DNA from: Gilvimarinus algae | GTDB lineage: Bacteria > Pseudomonadota > Gammaproteobacteria > Pseudomonadales > Cellvibrionaceae | Reading direction: 5' to 3' | DNA length: 64,000 nt | Assembly: GCF_030518215.1 (NCBI RefSeq) | Contig: NZ_JAULRT010000062.1 | Location: 62,001 to 126,000, forward strand | In this document: piece by piece, positions 1 through 7,140 of the stretch | How positions within the stretch are numbered: the first letter of the stretch is position 1 | Layout of the letters: every line of letters starts with the position of its first letter | Notes under the pieces: model-generated | The model's input: the letters and a program-made list of their open reading frames with translations, nothing else | Told to the model about the DNA's origin: nothing | The model's database searches: none | Translations under genes and position numbers: made by a program

Positions 1-70
1 TAAAGTTTTGTTGACTTTTGCCTGGGTGCTGGCTCTGCCGCTGCCTGTGTTAAGCTTAGCCGCTTTGTAG
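1..70 (+). CDS. Possible 3' end of an upstream membrane protein (partial)
   Basis: An open frame enters from the left edge and stops at the TAG at 68-70. The roughly 22 visible residues are almost all hydrophobic (Leu, Ala, Val, Pro, Trp), as in the last membrane segment of an integral membrane protein. Nothing identifies the family. It ends 19 bases before the djlA start, so it could be in the same transcript. The piece is too short to be sure it is coding. Confidence 0.25.
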   Translation, partial: KVLLTFAWVLALPLPVLSLAAL

Positions 71-89
71 CGGTGGAGTGGGTAAACGC

Positions 90-893
90 ATGATGGGCAA
101 ATTGATTGGCGCACTGGTGGGCTTTTTGCTGCTGAATATTGTCGGCGCGGTCATTGGTGTTTTTGTCGGCCATATGTTTGATAAAGGCTATGCCGTCAAC
201 ACCCGCAGGGTCTCTCCCGAGGCGCGTGAGGCCATGGGGCGTAGCTTTTTCGAAACGACCTTTACCCTCCTTGGGTATCTGGCCAAGGCCGACGGGCGGG
301 TCAGCGAAGCGGAAGTGGCGCAGACCGAGCAGTTGATGAGTCAAATGGGGTTGTCGGCGGAACAGCGGCGCGATGCGATCGCACTCTTTAAGGCTGGTTC
401 AGCGAAGGGTTATGAGCCCCAGGCCACCATGGACGCCTTCCGAGCTCAGTGCGGGCGCAATCATAACTTGATTCAAATGTTGTTGACCTACCTGGTCAAT
501 CTCGCTTTGGTGGACGGTGACTTTGATCCTGCCGAGGAGCGAGTCCTACGCGAGGTGGCTGCGGGGCTTGGCGTGAATGGTTTTGCCTTTGAGCAGTTGC
601 TGCGCATGATCAAGGCGCAAAACGCTTTTGCCAGCGGTGGCTACCGCACGGGCGCTGGAGGCGCTTCGGGGCAACAATCTCGCGGCGATCTTGCGCAAGC
701 CTATGATGCTCTGGGGGTCTCTTCCAGTGCCAGCGATGCTGAAGTAAAAAAAGCTTATCGCAAATTGATGAGCCAGTACCACCCCGACAAATTGGCGGGG
801 CAGGGCTTGCCCGAGGATGCTGTGAAGGCGGCCACCGAGCGCTCCAAGGAGATTCAGGTGGCCTATGACATGATTAAAAAGTCGCGGGCTTAA
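90..893 (+). CDS. djlA: DjlA-like membrane-anchored J-domain co-chaperone
   Basis: This 267-residue protein has the three-part DjlA layout. A single glycine-rich hydrophobic N-terminal membrane segment (about residues 3-25) is followed by a TerB-like helical domain (about 50-165) and a C-terminal J domain (about 200-267) with the HPD tripeptide near residue 231. DjlA proteins sit in the inner membrane and stimulate DnaK through the HPD loop. The ATG at 90 is preferred over the GTG at 78 because a GGAG-type ribosome site (about 74-78) lies 11 bases upstream of it. The neighbouring genes are envelope and stress functions, which fits. Family assignment is firm; the exact start is less so. Confidence 0.9.
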   Translation: MMGKLIGALVGFLLLNIVGAVIGVFVGHMFDKGYAVNTRRVSPEAREAMGRSFFETTFTLLGYLAKADGRVSEAEVAQTEQLMSQMGLSAEQRRDAIALFKAGSAKGYEPQATMDAFRAQCGRNHNLIQMLLTYLVNLALVDGDFDPAEERVLREVAAGLGVNGFAFEQLLRMIKAQNAFASGGYRTGAGGASGQQSRGDLAQAYDALGVSSSASDAEVKKAYRKLMSQYHPDKLAGQGLPEDAVKAATERSKEIQVAYDMIKKSRA

Positions 894-909
894 AACCTAT
901 TGCGAGCGC

Positions 910-1449
910 CTAGGCGCCGATGTGCTCGATCAGGTCCACCAGGTCGTCCGCGTGCTCCTCTTCCTGTGCTAACAGGTCTTCAAGAATGCGCCGGGTGGTA
1001 GGGTCAAGATTGCCCACAAAGGCGATCATTTCCCGGTAGCTGCTGATGGCGATGCGCTCGGCGATCAGATCCTCTTTCAGCATCTCCAGTGTATCCCCGC
1101 CTGAGTGATAGTCGCTGTGGGCTCGACTACTGATGACCTCCGGATTCATTTCCGGTACCCCGCCGAGCTGAGCGATGCGCTCTGCCAATCGGTCGGCGTG
1201 TTCCTGCTCTTCCTGGGCGTGCTCCCAAAATTCCTCAGCGGCTACTTTTGCGCCCCGGCCATTGGCAGTGTAGTGATGCACTTTGTAGCGTAATACGCAG
1301 ATCAATTCGGTGGCCAGCGCTTCGTTGAGCAGTTTGATAATAGTGTCTTTTTCCGGGGTAAAGTCTTCGGTGACAGCCCCGTTCATCATGTGCTTACGCG
1401 CGGCTTCTCGGCGCGAGTTTAAGTCCTCTACAAATGCTGACTGTGCCAT
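910..1449 (-). CDS. Ferritin-like (bacterioferritin/Dps-type) diiron protein
   Basis: 179 residues, a four-helix ferritin-like domain. Candidate di-iron ligands are E48, the E81xxH84 pair, E131 and the E163xxH166 pair, the usual pattern of one Glu plus ExxH in each half of the bundle. Such proteins oxidise and store iron and limit peroxide damage. The start at 1449 has a GGAGAT ribosome site seven bases upstream; longer readings overlap the BON gene. The gene lies 64 bases downstream of the BON gene on the same strand, so it may share that gene's predicted sigma-54 promoter. A GC-rich hairpin in the gap may process or attenuate the message. Confidence 0.85.
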   Translation of the reverse strand: MAQSAFVEDLNSRREAARKHMMNGAVTEDFTPEKDTIIKLLNEALATELICVLRYKVHHYTANGRGAKVAAEEFWEHAQEEQEHADRLAERIAQLGGVPEMNPEVISSRAHSDYHSGGDTLEMLKEDLIAERIAISSYREMIAFVGNLDPTTRRILEDLLAQEEEHADDLVDLIEHIGA

Positions 1450-1466
1450 GTGCTTATCTCCGGTTG

Positions 1467-1493
1467 TCAGGCCGGCGCTCCGCGAGCGCCCGC
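1467..1493 (-). other. GC-rich hairpin between BON and ferritin-like genes
   Basis: Read on the minus strand, GGCGCTC-GCG-GAGCGCC forms a perfect seven-base-pair stem with a three-base loop just after the BON stop codon and before the ferritin-like ribosome site. There is no U run, so it is more likely an RNA stability or attenuation element than a full terminator. Confidence 0.45.
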
Positions 1494-1513
1494 CATCGGT
1501 CTTTGCCGATAAA

Positions 1514-2176
1514 TTAAGAGTTAACTTCCAGTTTGTTGACAACTTTGTCCACGTCGCCGCGTTTGGTAACTATGGCTTCCGCCAGTTTACGCTGAGCGTC
1601 TGTTTCCACTGTGCCGCTCAAGGTGACTTCATCGTTGTAAGTATCAACGTCAATGGCGATGCCGTTGACATTGGATGAGGCCAATAACTCGGTTTTGATG
1701 GCAGCGGTAGTCGAAATGTCGCGCATGTATTGCGAAAACCCGCGGCCCTCATCCTCTTGCGCCATTTCATCCGTATCAGCTTTGACGGTCAGCTGGTTGT
1801 CGACCTCGTCAATGCCTTCAATGCCCAGGGCAACGTTCTGTGCCAGCTCTTTATCGATATCGCTGCCGACTTCACCTTTTAAGGTGGCAACGTCATCGTC
1901 AACGCTGATGTCAATTTCAAACGGATTGAGGTGCTCGTTGAGTACCAATGCCGTTTCGAGCTTGCCTTCTACCCAGCCATCGCGGAAAGCGTCTTTACTG
2001 TCTTCCCATGTCTGCTCACTGTCCTGTTTGAATTCGGCCCAATACTCCTCGGCGTTTTGCTTGTCGGAGTAGGCGCTCTGCGAATTGGCACCCACAGCGG
2101 TGGAAATGGAAAAGGCCGTTACAAGAGCGATGGATGTCACAGGAAAAATGACCTGCTGGATGCTTTTGCGTTTCAT
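1514..2176 (-). CDS. Periplasmic protein with two BON domains (OsmY-like)
   Basis: 220 residues. The N-terminus is a typical Sec signal (KRK then a hydrophobic stretch ending near residue 29 at V-G-A). Two BON domains follow, about residues 69-130 and 155-218, each with the pattern V-x-L-x-G-x-V and an alternating helix/strand layout. BON proteins such as OsmY are stress-induced periplasmic chaperone-like factors. The start at 2176 is set by an AGGAG site six bases upstream and by the signal peptide. A strong sigma-54-type promoter lies upstream at 2237-2252, and the AI-2E gene diverges from the same region. Confidence 0.88.
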   Translation of the reverse strand: MKRKSIQQVIFPVTSIALVTAFSISTAVGANSQSAYSDKQNAEEYWAEFKQDSEQTWEDSKDAFRDGWVEGKLETALVLNEHLNPFEIDISVDDDVATLKGEVGSDIDKELAQNVALGIEGIDEVDNQLTVKADTDEMAQEDEGRGFSQYMRDISTTAAIKTELLASSNVNGIAIDVDTYNDEVTLSGTVETDAQRKLAEAIVTKRGDVDKVVNKLEVNS

Positions 2177-2236
2177 GTTCAACTCCTTTGCTTCAATAAA
2201 TAAAAGTTGGTAATGATTCAAACCTGTCAGGTCAAA

Positions 2237-2252
2237 TGCGCAAAGCGTGCCA
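2237..2252 (-). promoter_or_regulatory. Predicted sigma-54 promoter of the BON gene
   Basis: On the minus strand the sequence is TGGCACGCTTTGCGCA: exact TGGCACG at -24, four spacer bases and GC at -12. The predicted RNA start is near 2226, leaving a leader of about 50 bases with the AGGAG site inside. Spacing and orientation both fit. The assignment is inferred from the motif alone. Confidence 0.65.
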
Positions 2253-2255
2253 ATC

Positions 2256-2273
2256 TGGCAAGCCCAGTTGCCA
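2256..2273. promoter_or_regulatory. Inverted repeat TGGCAA-N6-TTGCCA in divergent promoter region
   Basis: A perfect 6-6-6 inverted repeat lies between the two opposed sigma-54-type promoters of the BON and AI-2E genes, four bases from the BON -24 element. It could bind an enhancer protein or a repressor. Its closeness to the -24 box is unusual for an activator site. Confidence 0.4.
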
Positions 2274-2391
2274 AGCGGGATGAGCGAATTTTTACAGCGT
2301 GAATTGTGAAAAATGTGCAGATTTTTTTGTAAGTAAGTCCGCTTCTTAGGCGCTGTTGAGGGAAAAGAGCACCGAGCGCACACTGAGCGGC

Positions 2392-2407
2392 TGGTACGAT
2401 TATCGCT
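2392..2407 (+). promoter_or_regulatory. Predicted sigma-54 promoter of the AI-2E family gene
   Basis: TGGTACGATTATCGCT matches the -24/-12 consensus with the invariant GG and GC at the right 10-base spacing; deviations are T for C at position 4 and C for T in the -12 box. The RNA start would be near 2418. This favours translation from the ATG at 2445 over the one at 2424. Confidence 0.55.
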
Positions 2408-2444
2408 AGAGGAAGCCATCTGAATGCCACCACTGGGAAAAACA

Positions 2445-3539
2445 ATGAACACACAGATTGCGGTTGATCAATTTCATCGGACCCTGAGTAAACCCGCGGC
2501 CTTTTCGTTAAAGGTGTTAGCGGTGCTCGCGGTGCTCTACACCTTGTACTTTTCTCAGACTTTAATGATGCCTGTGTGCGTGGCGGGTTTCATTGCGCTG
2601 TTTTCCAGCCCTATCGTCAGGGGGTTGCAAGTACTAAAGGTCCCCAAGCCCGTGGGCGCCATTATTGTCATCGTCGCGCTAATGGCCGCCATTACTTACG
2701 TCTTTGGGCTCTTGGTTGAGCCAGCAACGCGCTGGCTGCAGGTGGTGCCGACGGTAATGGAGAGGATGAGCTCACAAATGGGGGAGGTCGCTGAGCCCTT
2801 AGACGCCCTCAAGCGAGGGCTGGGCTCAAGTGCCAGTGGTGGTGGGTCCGAACTAGAGGCAGCGGTGAACTCCACCTTTCAAAGTGTGGTGTCAGTGCTT
2901 GCCGAAACCACGGCCATGTTCACTATTCAGGTAGGCGCCATTGTCGTCATTACTTATTTTTTCTTGGTGTTTGGTGACGAACTGATGCGCAACGTGGTCC
3001 GTGCCCAGCAGTCCTTTGCCGATAAGAAAACCACCGTAGTGATGTTTCAGGCCGTACAAAACGATATATCGCGCTACGTTGTGGTGATTTCGCTGATCAA
3101 TGTCGGGCTTGGCGTCTGTACCGCAGGTGTCATGGCGCTTCTTGGGGTTGACGATGCGCTGTTGTGGGGGGCACTGGCCACCATTTTGAATTTTGCGCCT
3201 TATGTTGGCCCGATGATTCTCGCTGTGATTCTCACCGGGGTGGGCTTTATTGAGTTCTACCATATTGGTGAAATCCTGCTGGTGCCCGGCGCCTTCTTGG
3301 TACTCAATTTTATTGAGTGTCAGTTTGTCACACCGACGTTGCTCGGTCAGCGGTTTAACATGAATCCGTTATTAGTGGTGCTGTGGATGTTCGCCTGGGG
3401 CTGGCTGTGGGGCGCTGTGGGGATGCTGATCGCCATTCCCCTGCTGGTGTGCTTCCGTATTCTCGCAACGCATCTGGATCTCGTAGGCGGCTGGGTGAAA
3501 GTCTTGAACGGCGGCTCGACTCAGGCCGGCTCTGTGTAA
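2445..3539 (+). CDS. AI-2E family transporter (PerM/YhhT-like permease)
   Basis: 364 residues with about seven or eight membrane segments: paired helices near the N-terminus, a soluble stretch around residues 100-150 and a helical cluster to the C-terminus. The central part carries the family pattern (N-F-x-P-Y-x-G-P near residue 255, then L-L-G-x-R-x-x-x-x-P-L). Members export small solutes or ions; the family name does not prove AI-2 transport. An alternative ATG at 2424 has a GAGG-type site ten bases upstream, but the predicted sigma-54 start near 2418 would cut that site off. The gene diverges from the BON gene. Confidence 0.85.
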   Translation: MNTQIAVDQFHRTLSKPAAFSLKVLAVLAVLYTLYFSQTLMMPVCVAGFIALFSSPIVRGLQVLKVPKPVGAIIVIVALMAAITYVFGLLVEPATRWLQVVPTVMERMSSQMGEVAEPLDALKRGLGSSASGGGSELEAAVNSTFQSVVSVLAETTAMFTIQVGAIVVITYFFLVFGDELMRNVVRAQQSFADKKTTVVMFQAVQNDISRYVVVISLINVGLGVCTAGVMALLGVDDALLWGALATILNFAPYVGPMILAVILTGVGFIEFYHIGEILLVPGAFLVLNFIECQFVTPTLLGQRFNMNPLLVVLWMFAWGWLWGAVGMLIAIPLLVCFRILATHLDLVGGWVKVLNGGSTQAGSV

Positions 3540-3630
3540 AAACGGTTGCAGAATTGAACAACTTGCAAGGTAAGGTCGGTTTTTCGGCCAAATAATGGCT
3601 TAAAAAGGGCAGAAAACGGGGATTTTTAGT

Positions 3631-3646
3631 TGGCACGGCTTTTGAG
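3631..3646 (+). promoter_or_regulatory. Predicted sigma-54 promoter of the DUF1328/YqjD/YqjE operon
   Basis: TGGCACGGCTTTTGAG has an exact TGGCACG -24 element. The -12 element is TTGA instead of TTGC, so the last invariant base is off. The predicted RNA start near 3656 gives a leader of about 27 bases that includes the AAGGAG ribosome site. Confidence 0.5.
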
Positions 3647-3682
3647 TGTACTTAGTTGGGTAATCACAGAAGGAGTATTGAA

Positions 3683-3844
3683 ATGTTAGGTTATGCGATT
3701 TTGTTTTTTATCATTGCGCTTATTGCTGCTGTTTTCGGTTTTGGTGGAATTGCCGGTGCGGCAACAGGTATAGCTCAGATTCTGTTTGTTGTGTTTCTGG
3801 TGCTGTTTATCCTGTCGCTTATTTTCGGCAAGCGCAGACCCTAG
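3683..3844 (+). CDS. DUF1328 (YtjA-type) small membrane protein
   Basis: 53 residues: M-L-G-Y-A start, two hydrophobic helices (about 3-26 and 30-48) separated by a glycine/alanine turn, and a basic tail GKRRP. This matches DUF1328 in length and pattern. Molecular function is not known; members are commonly found beside stress genes. The ATG at 3683 has an AAGGAG site seven bases upstream; a longer reading to 3656 adds only non-hydrophobic residues and loses that site. It is first in a run of four small membrane genes. Confidence 0.85.
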   Translation: MLGYAILFFIIALIAAVFGFGGIAGAATGIAQILFVVFLVLFILSLIFGKRRP

Positions 3845-3898
3845 ATCTTACGAAAGCTTGTAACGATTTTTAATGCAAAGCAATCAATGAGGTGAAAC

Positions 3899-4198
3899 AT
3901 GGCTAGTCAAACAGCAAGTAAAACCAATTCAGGAAAAGCGCAGGAAGCGTCAGTAAGCGATGCTTTGGATCAAATCAAAGACGCCTCTGCAAGCGTTTAT
4001 GAGGCGGTAGGCTCCATCGGCTCGGCTGGTGCCGCCAACGCCCGCCTGAAAGTGGAACAGGGTCGCGAGCAAGCCCGCGAGTACAGTGCCAAGGCTGAGA
4101 ATGTGTTGCGCGAGCGCCCGCTGGTAACCGTCGGTGTGGCTTTCGCCGCGGGTTGGTTGGTGTCGCGTCTGATCAGTGGGTCGCGCAAGGCCGATTAA
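3899..4198 (+). CDS. ElaB/YqjD/DUF883-like tail-anchored protein
   Basis: 99 residues. The first 75 are polar and helical with heptad-like spacing (Ala, Gln, Glu, Lys, Arg rich). A conserved E-R-P-L-x-x-V-G-V-A-F-A-A-G-W-L-x-S-R-L membrane tail follows at about 72-94, the hallmark of ElaB/YqjD/YgaM proteins. These anchor to the inner membrane, bind ribosomes and are induced in stationary phase in E. coli. An ATGAGGTGAAAC leader gives a GAGG ribosome site. It lies 54 bases after the DUF1328 gene and 2 bases before the YqjE gene, so co-transcription is likely. Confidence 0.85.
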   Translation: MASQTASKTNSGKAQEASVSDALDQIKDASASVYEAVGSIGSAGAANARLKVEQGREQAREYSAKAENVLRERPLVTVGVAFAAGWLVSRLISGSRKAD

Positions 4199-4200
4199 TC

Positions 4201-4674
4201 ATGGACCCTTCAGCAGATCCAGCAGCCGGTCGTCACGAAGCCCCCCCCGGGGCCCGTGATGACGCTAACGCGGCGGGAGTCAGCGATGACTTCAGCCGCG
4301 CTGTTGCGCTCGGAGAAAAAAGCATCGCGCTGTTAAAGTCCTCTGCCGAACTGTTTCGGCTTGAGGCGTTGCTGGCCATTCAGAGCACTCCGCGTTTGGT
4401 GGCTGCCTGGTTGTTGACCCTGCCGGCGATGTTACTGTGCTGGTTGAGCTTTTCCGCCATGGTGGCTTGGGCGTGCTACGAGTGGGCAGGTGTTCCTCTG
4501 GTGGGCTTTGTGGCGTTATTTGCCTTGCAGCTCGTGTTTTTGCTGGCCCTGAAGTGGATGCTGCGTCGACACAGCCATAACATGTCATTTCCGGCAACCC
4601 GAGCAAGTATTGATGCAGCCGTGCAGGAGTTTAAGCGTGAGCCTGAAAAAGAAAATCAGCGTCCAGCAGCGTAA
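4201..4674 (+). CDS. YqjE-like (putative holin superfamily III) membrane protein
   Basis: 157 residues. A polar N-terminus with proline and alanine runs is followed by an amphipathic helix, then two membrane segments at about residues 71-93 and 97-119 and a basic, polar tail. This is the layout of the YqjE/actinobacterial holin-X family (PF07332), which pairs with YqjD in many proteobacteria. It starts two bases after the YqjD-like stop. No lysis genes lie nearby, so a phage role is unlikely; the conserved pairing points to an envelope stress role. Confidence 0.8.
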   Translation: MDPSADPAAGRHEAPPGARDDANAAGVSDDFSRAVALGEKSIALLKSSAELFRLEALLAIQSTPRLVAAWLLTLPAMLLCWLSFSAMVAWACYEWAGVPLVGFVALFALQLVFLLALKWMLRRHSHNMSFPATRASIDAAVQEFKREPEKENQRPAA

Positions 4675-4867
4675 GCTGGCCATTCAGGGGGCGGAGTTTA
4701 AAGCCTTGCTGGACGATGGCGAGACCTCGGTTAACCGTCATGCGGTTGCTATGGGAATCCTTACCAGTGCCTTTGCAACGGGCTTTCTCTTCCAGCGATT
4801 GAGCCCCGGCGGCAGACTTCCCGTGTCTGTTCGGCGTATCGCCCTGACCAGCCTTTTGCCCCTGTAA
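4637..4867 (+). CDS. Small YqjK-like protein, last gene of the YqjD/YqjE cluster
   Basis: 76 residues from a GTG at 4637, which has a CAGGAG site eight bases upstream and overlaps the yqjE-like gene by 38 bases. The N-terminal half is basic and helical (SLKKKI, QQRKLAIQGAEFKALL), followed by a weakly hydrophobic stretch at about 37-52. Position, length and charge resemble YqjK, the third gene of the E. coli yqjDEK run, but I see no diagnostic motif. No function can be assigned. Confidence 0.6.
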   Translation: MSLKKKISVQQRKLAIQGAEFKALLDDGETSVNRHAVAMGILTSAFATGFLFQRLSPGGRLPVSVRRIALTSLLPL

Positions 4868-5174
4868 ATACGGACGAGGGGTAGTGCGTCAGGCGGTTTA
4901 TTTTTAACAATTTTTACCTTGCCGATTCCGATAGCAACTAATCAACCGCGCTTAGCCCCCGAGTCATTGTCGACACGGGTAGACAGGTTGAGCCTTTTCA
5001 ACAAGGCGGGTCGTTGGTCCAGCCTATTGATATGGGGTTACCTATACAAACGGCTCGATACGGAGAGTAATCTGTTGTCGACGGGTTGCAGGCGATAGTC
5101 AAGCCCAGGCGCTGCGTGTAGGCAATAGGAATGAGAGCGTACCTGCCGCAAGGGTGAACCCCTTGCGGAGGTGG
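4868..5174. other. Intergenic region, no gene seen
   Basis: About 300 bases with no convincing reading frame. Its right end holds the inverted repeat at 5146-5168. Otherwise I see only short AT-rich stretches near 4900-4920. Confidence 0.5.
5146..5168 (-). terminator. Hairpin after the 57-residue ORF (possible terminator)
   Basis: CCGCAAGGG-TGAAC-CCCTTGCGG is a perfect nine-base-pair stem with a five-base loop, starting seven bases beyond the stop codon of the minus-strand gene at 5175. No U run follows, so termination may be weak or Rho-assisted. Confidence 0.4.
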
Positions 5175-5348
5175 TTACTTCAGGCCGACCAGGCTTTTAA
5201 TTCGGTTGGCTAAATGGCCCCAAAAAGACTGGCTGGAGGCGGGCGTTGCCAAGCTGCGACGCGATAGATTTTCAGCCTCGGATGAGTCGACAACGCTCAG
5301 TCCGGCGAGGTAGGTGAGGGTATTGCTACTGGGTGAGTTGCGGTCCAT
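5175..5348 (-). CDS. Novel 57-residue protein behind a consensus sigma-54 promoter
   Basis: ATG at 5348 with a GGAG site seven bases upstream, stop at 5175. The product is MDRNSPSSNTLTYLAGLSVV followed by a Ser/Glu/Arg-rich middle and a C-terminal helix ending K-S-L-V-G-L-K. There is no signal peptide or membrane segment. I do not recognise a family. Three things support it as real: a perfect -24/-12 promoter 37 bases upstream of the start codon, a good ribosome site, and a hairpin after the stop. It diverges from the sigma-54 response regulator, the usual place for a target of that regulator. Confidence 0.55.
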   Translation of the reverse strand: MDRNSPSSNTLTYLAGLSVVDSSEAENLSRRSLATPASSQSFWGHLANRIKSLVGLK

Positions 5349-5384
5349 TGTACTGCTCCGATGGTTGGTTTAGACTCGACACCC

Positions 5385-5400
5385 AGCAAGGGGTGTGCCA
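5385..5400 (-). promoter_or_regulatory. Consensus sigma-54 promoter of the 57-residue ORF
   Basis: On the minus strand TGGCACACCCCTTGCT fits TGGCAC(R)-N4-TTGCW with no mismatch. The predicted RNA start near 5374 gives a leader of about 26 bases with the GGAG site. This is the best sigma-54 match in the window. Confidence 0.7.
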
Positions 5401-5460
5401 GATCAAAAACCGCCCAGTACCGCGGGGTTTCAAGCTCAGGAGTCCGGTTAAGCGCAGAAT

Positions 5461-5478
5461 TTACACGCAAGGGTGTAA
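5461..5478. promoter_or_regulatory. Inverted repeat TTACAC-N6-GTGTAA, possible activator site
   Basis: A perfect 6-6-6 inverted repeat lies 61 bases upstream of the -24 element at 5395-5400 and 106 bases before the response-regulator start. Distance and symmetry suit a dimeric sigma-54 activator site that could also give autoregulation. The link to the regulator is inference. Confidence 0.45.
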
Positions 5479-5583
5479 TAACGGAGCGCAAACACCGGTA
5501 AACTGCAGGTCGGCTTGCCGAGTTAGCAGCTCCTGGAGTCAAGCTTCCCTAAAACCCGTTTTAATTGAGAAAGAGGATAGCAG

Positions 5584-6900
5584 GTGGCAAAGATTCTTCT
5601 GGTGGACGATGACCAGTCTTTTCTGGAGGCGACCAGCGAACTGCTGGGGATGTTGGGGCACAGCGTGAGTACTGCCGAGTCAGTTGCCCAGGCGCGAGAA
5701 GTTGCCAGTGGGCGCGTATTTGATCATGTTATCCTCGATTTGATTCTTCCCGATGGCAGTGGCCTTCATGTGCTGGATGAGCTCGAAGCTCGCGCTGCGA
5801 CCAATGTGACGCTGGTAACGGGTCACCCATCGGTTAAGTCGATTGTCAAAGACCTTTACGGCCCTAACATTTCCTATCTGATTAAGCCCATCGACCTGCA
5901 GCAGCTGCAATCGCTGTTGGATCGGCCGGTAGCGGTGGAGCCCGTCGAGAACCTTCCGGGGCTGCACTTCGGCCATCTCGTGGGTGAGTCGGCGCCCATG
6001 CAAAAGCTCTATGAGATGATTGATCGTGTGGCCGGTACCCAGGCTAACGTGATGCTCATGGGTGAAAGCGGGGTGGGTAAAGAAGTGGTGGCCGCCGCGA
6101 TTCACCAGGCCAGCAAGCCCGCCGGGGCCTTTGTGCCGGCCAACTGCGGCGCCTTTGCCCGCGACCTGATCGCTAGCGAGCTGTTTGGCCATGAAAAAGG
6201 CGCGTTTACCGGAGCGGCCCAGCGCAAAGCCGGCGTGTTCGAACTGGCTAACAATGGCACCCTGTTTCTCGACGAAATCACCGAGATGCCCATTGACCAG
6301 CAACCCAACCTGCTGCGGGTATTGGAAACACAGAAAGTAACTCGCCTGGGGGCGACATCGGCCATTGACGTCAACTGCCGGGTTGTTTCGGCCACCAACC
6401 GCACTGAGACGCAGTTGGCTGAGCAAGGTTGTCTGCGGGAGGATCTGTACTTTCGTTTAGCCGTCTTCCCGATCCATATCCCGCCGCTGCGTCAGCGCAG
6501 CGAAGATATACCGCTGTTGGTCGATTACTTTCTGGCTGATTTCAACCGCCAGTACAAATCAGAAGTGGGCGTGGACGCCGCCACTTTGGATAGACTGACT
6601 TCCTACGACTGGCCAGGCAATGTGCGCGAGCTGCGTCACGCCGTTCACCGCGCTTTTATCATGGCGGATCGCAATACACGACTGCTGGTCTTGCCAGACG
6701 ACTTGTCTTCCCCTTTCTCTAAAACCGGTGAAACTCGTTCTGCCGGAATTTCTGTGGGCAAGACGGTAGAAGACGTGGAGCGCGAACTGATTGAAACCAC
6801 ACTTGAGCACTTGGACGGCGACAAAAAGCGCGCGGCAGAGATGCTCGGTATCAGCTTGAAAACCCTTTACAACCGACTCAATAGCTATGCAGAGCAATAG
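5584..6900 (+). CDS. Sigma-54-dependent response regulator (NtrC family)
   Basis: 438 residues in three domains. The receiver (about 1-112) has acidic D8-D10, phospho-acceptor D52 and K101. The AAA+ domain (about 130-360) has Walker A GESGVGKE at 160-167, the sigma-54-contacting GAFTGA loop at 206-211 and Walker B GTLFLDEI at 225-232. A Fis-type helix-turn-helix closes the protein (about 395-436). It is therefore a complete activator of sigma-54 RNA polymerase. The start is a GTG behind an AGAGGA site. It leads an operon with the HisKA-like protein, the CHASE3 kinase and receivers, and predicted sigma-54 promoters surround it. Confidence 0.93.
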   Translation: MAKILLVDDDQSFLEATSELLGMLGHSVSTAESVAQAREVASGRVFDHVILDLILPDGSGLHVLDELEARAATNVTLVTGHPSVKSIVKDLYGPNISYLIKPIDLQQLQSLLDRPVAVEPVENLPGLHFGHLVGESAPMQKLYEMIDRVAGTQANVMLMGESGVGKEVVAAAIHQASKPAGAFVPANCGAFARDLIASELFGHEKGAFTGAAQRKAGVFELANNGTLFLDEITEMPIDQQPNLLRVLETQKVTRLGATSAIDVNCRVVSATNRTETQLAEQGCLREDLYFRLAVFPIHIPPLRQRSEDIPLLVDYFLADFNRQYKSEVGVDAATLDRLTSYDWPGNVRELRHAVHRAFIMADRNTRLLVLPDDLSSPFSKTGETRSAGISVGKTVEDVERELIETTLEHLDGDKKRAAEMLGISLKTLYNRLNSYAEQ

Positions 6901-6912
6901 CAGGTGAACTCT

Positions 6913-7140
6913 ATGGATGAAGACCGGTTGAGAAAATTGCTGCACGATGCCAGAAATCCACTCAACAATATTTCGGTCAACGCTGAACTTGGCAAGCTAA
7001 CGCTGCAGACTCAGGGCGATGTGGATAAAGCCGTCGCTGTCTTCGATAAAATTCTTGGAGAATGTCGCCGCTGCAGTGAGACCTTGGAGTCCCTCTCTGA
7101 GGCCATTGCCGAGGAGCAGCAAAAAGGGAGTGCGCCGTGA
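6913..7140 (+). CDS. Stand-alone HisKA-like mini-protein (no ATPase domain)
   Basis: 75 residues that look like only the dimerisation/phospho-acceptor part of a histidine kinase: an H-box HDARNPLNN with H11, then a helix and a turn, then a second helix rich in Glu and Ser. No HATPase follows. The ATG at 6913 has AGGTGA nine bases upstream, although a GTG at 6904 is also in frame. It starts 12 bases after the response regulator and overlaps the kinase gene by 4 bases (GTGA). It could act as a phosphotransfer or decoy partner. That role is inferred. Confidence 0.6.
   Translation: MDEDRLRKLLHDARNPLNNISVNAELGKLTLQTQGDVDKAVAVFDKILGECRRCSETLESLSEAIAEEQQKGSAP

Noticed and set aside
2445-3539. AI-2 quorum-sensing transporter role
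   Set aside because: The family name is historical; no luxS or lsr genes are seen and family members move other solutes.
4201-4674. Holin annotation implying prophage
   Set aside because: No lysin, spanin or structural phage genes lie near; the YqjD/YqjE context explains it.
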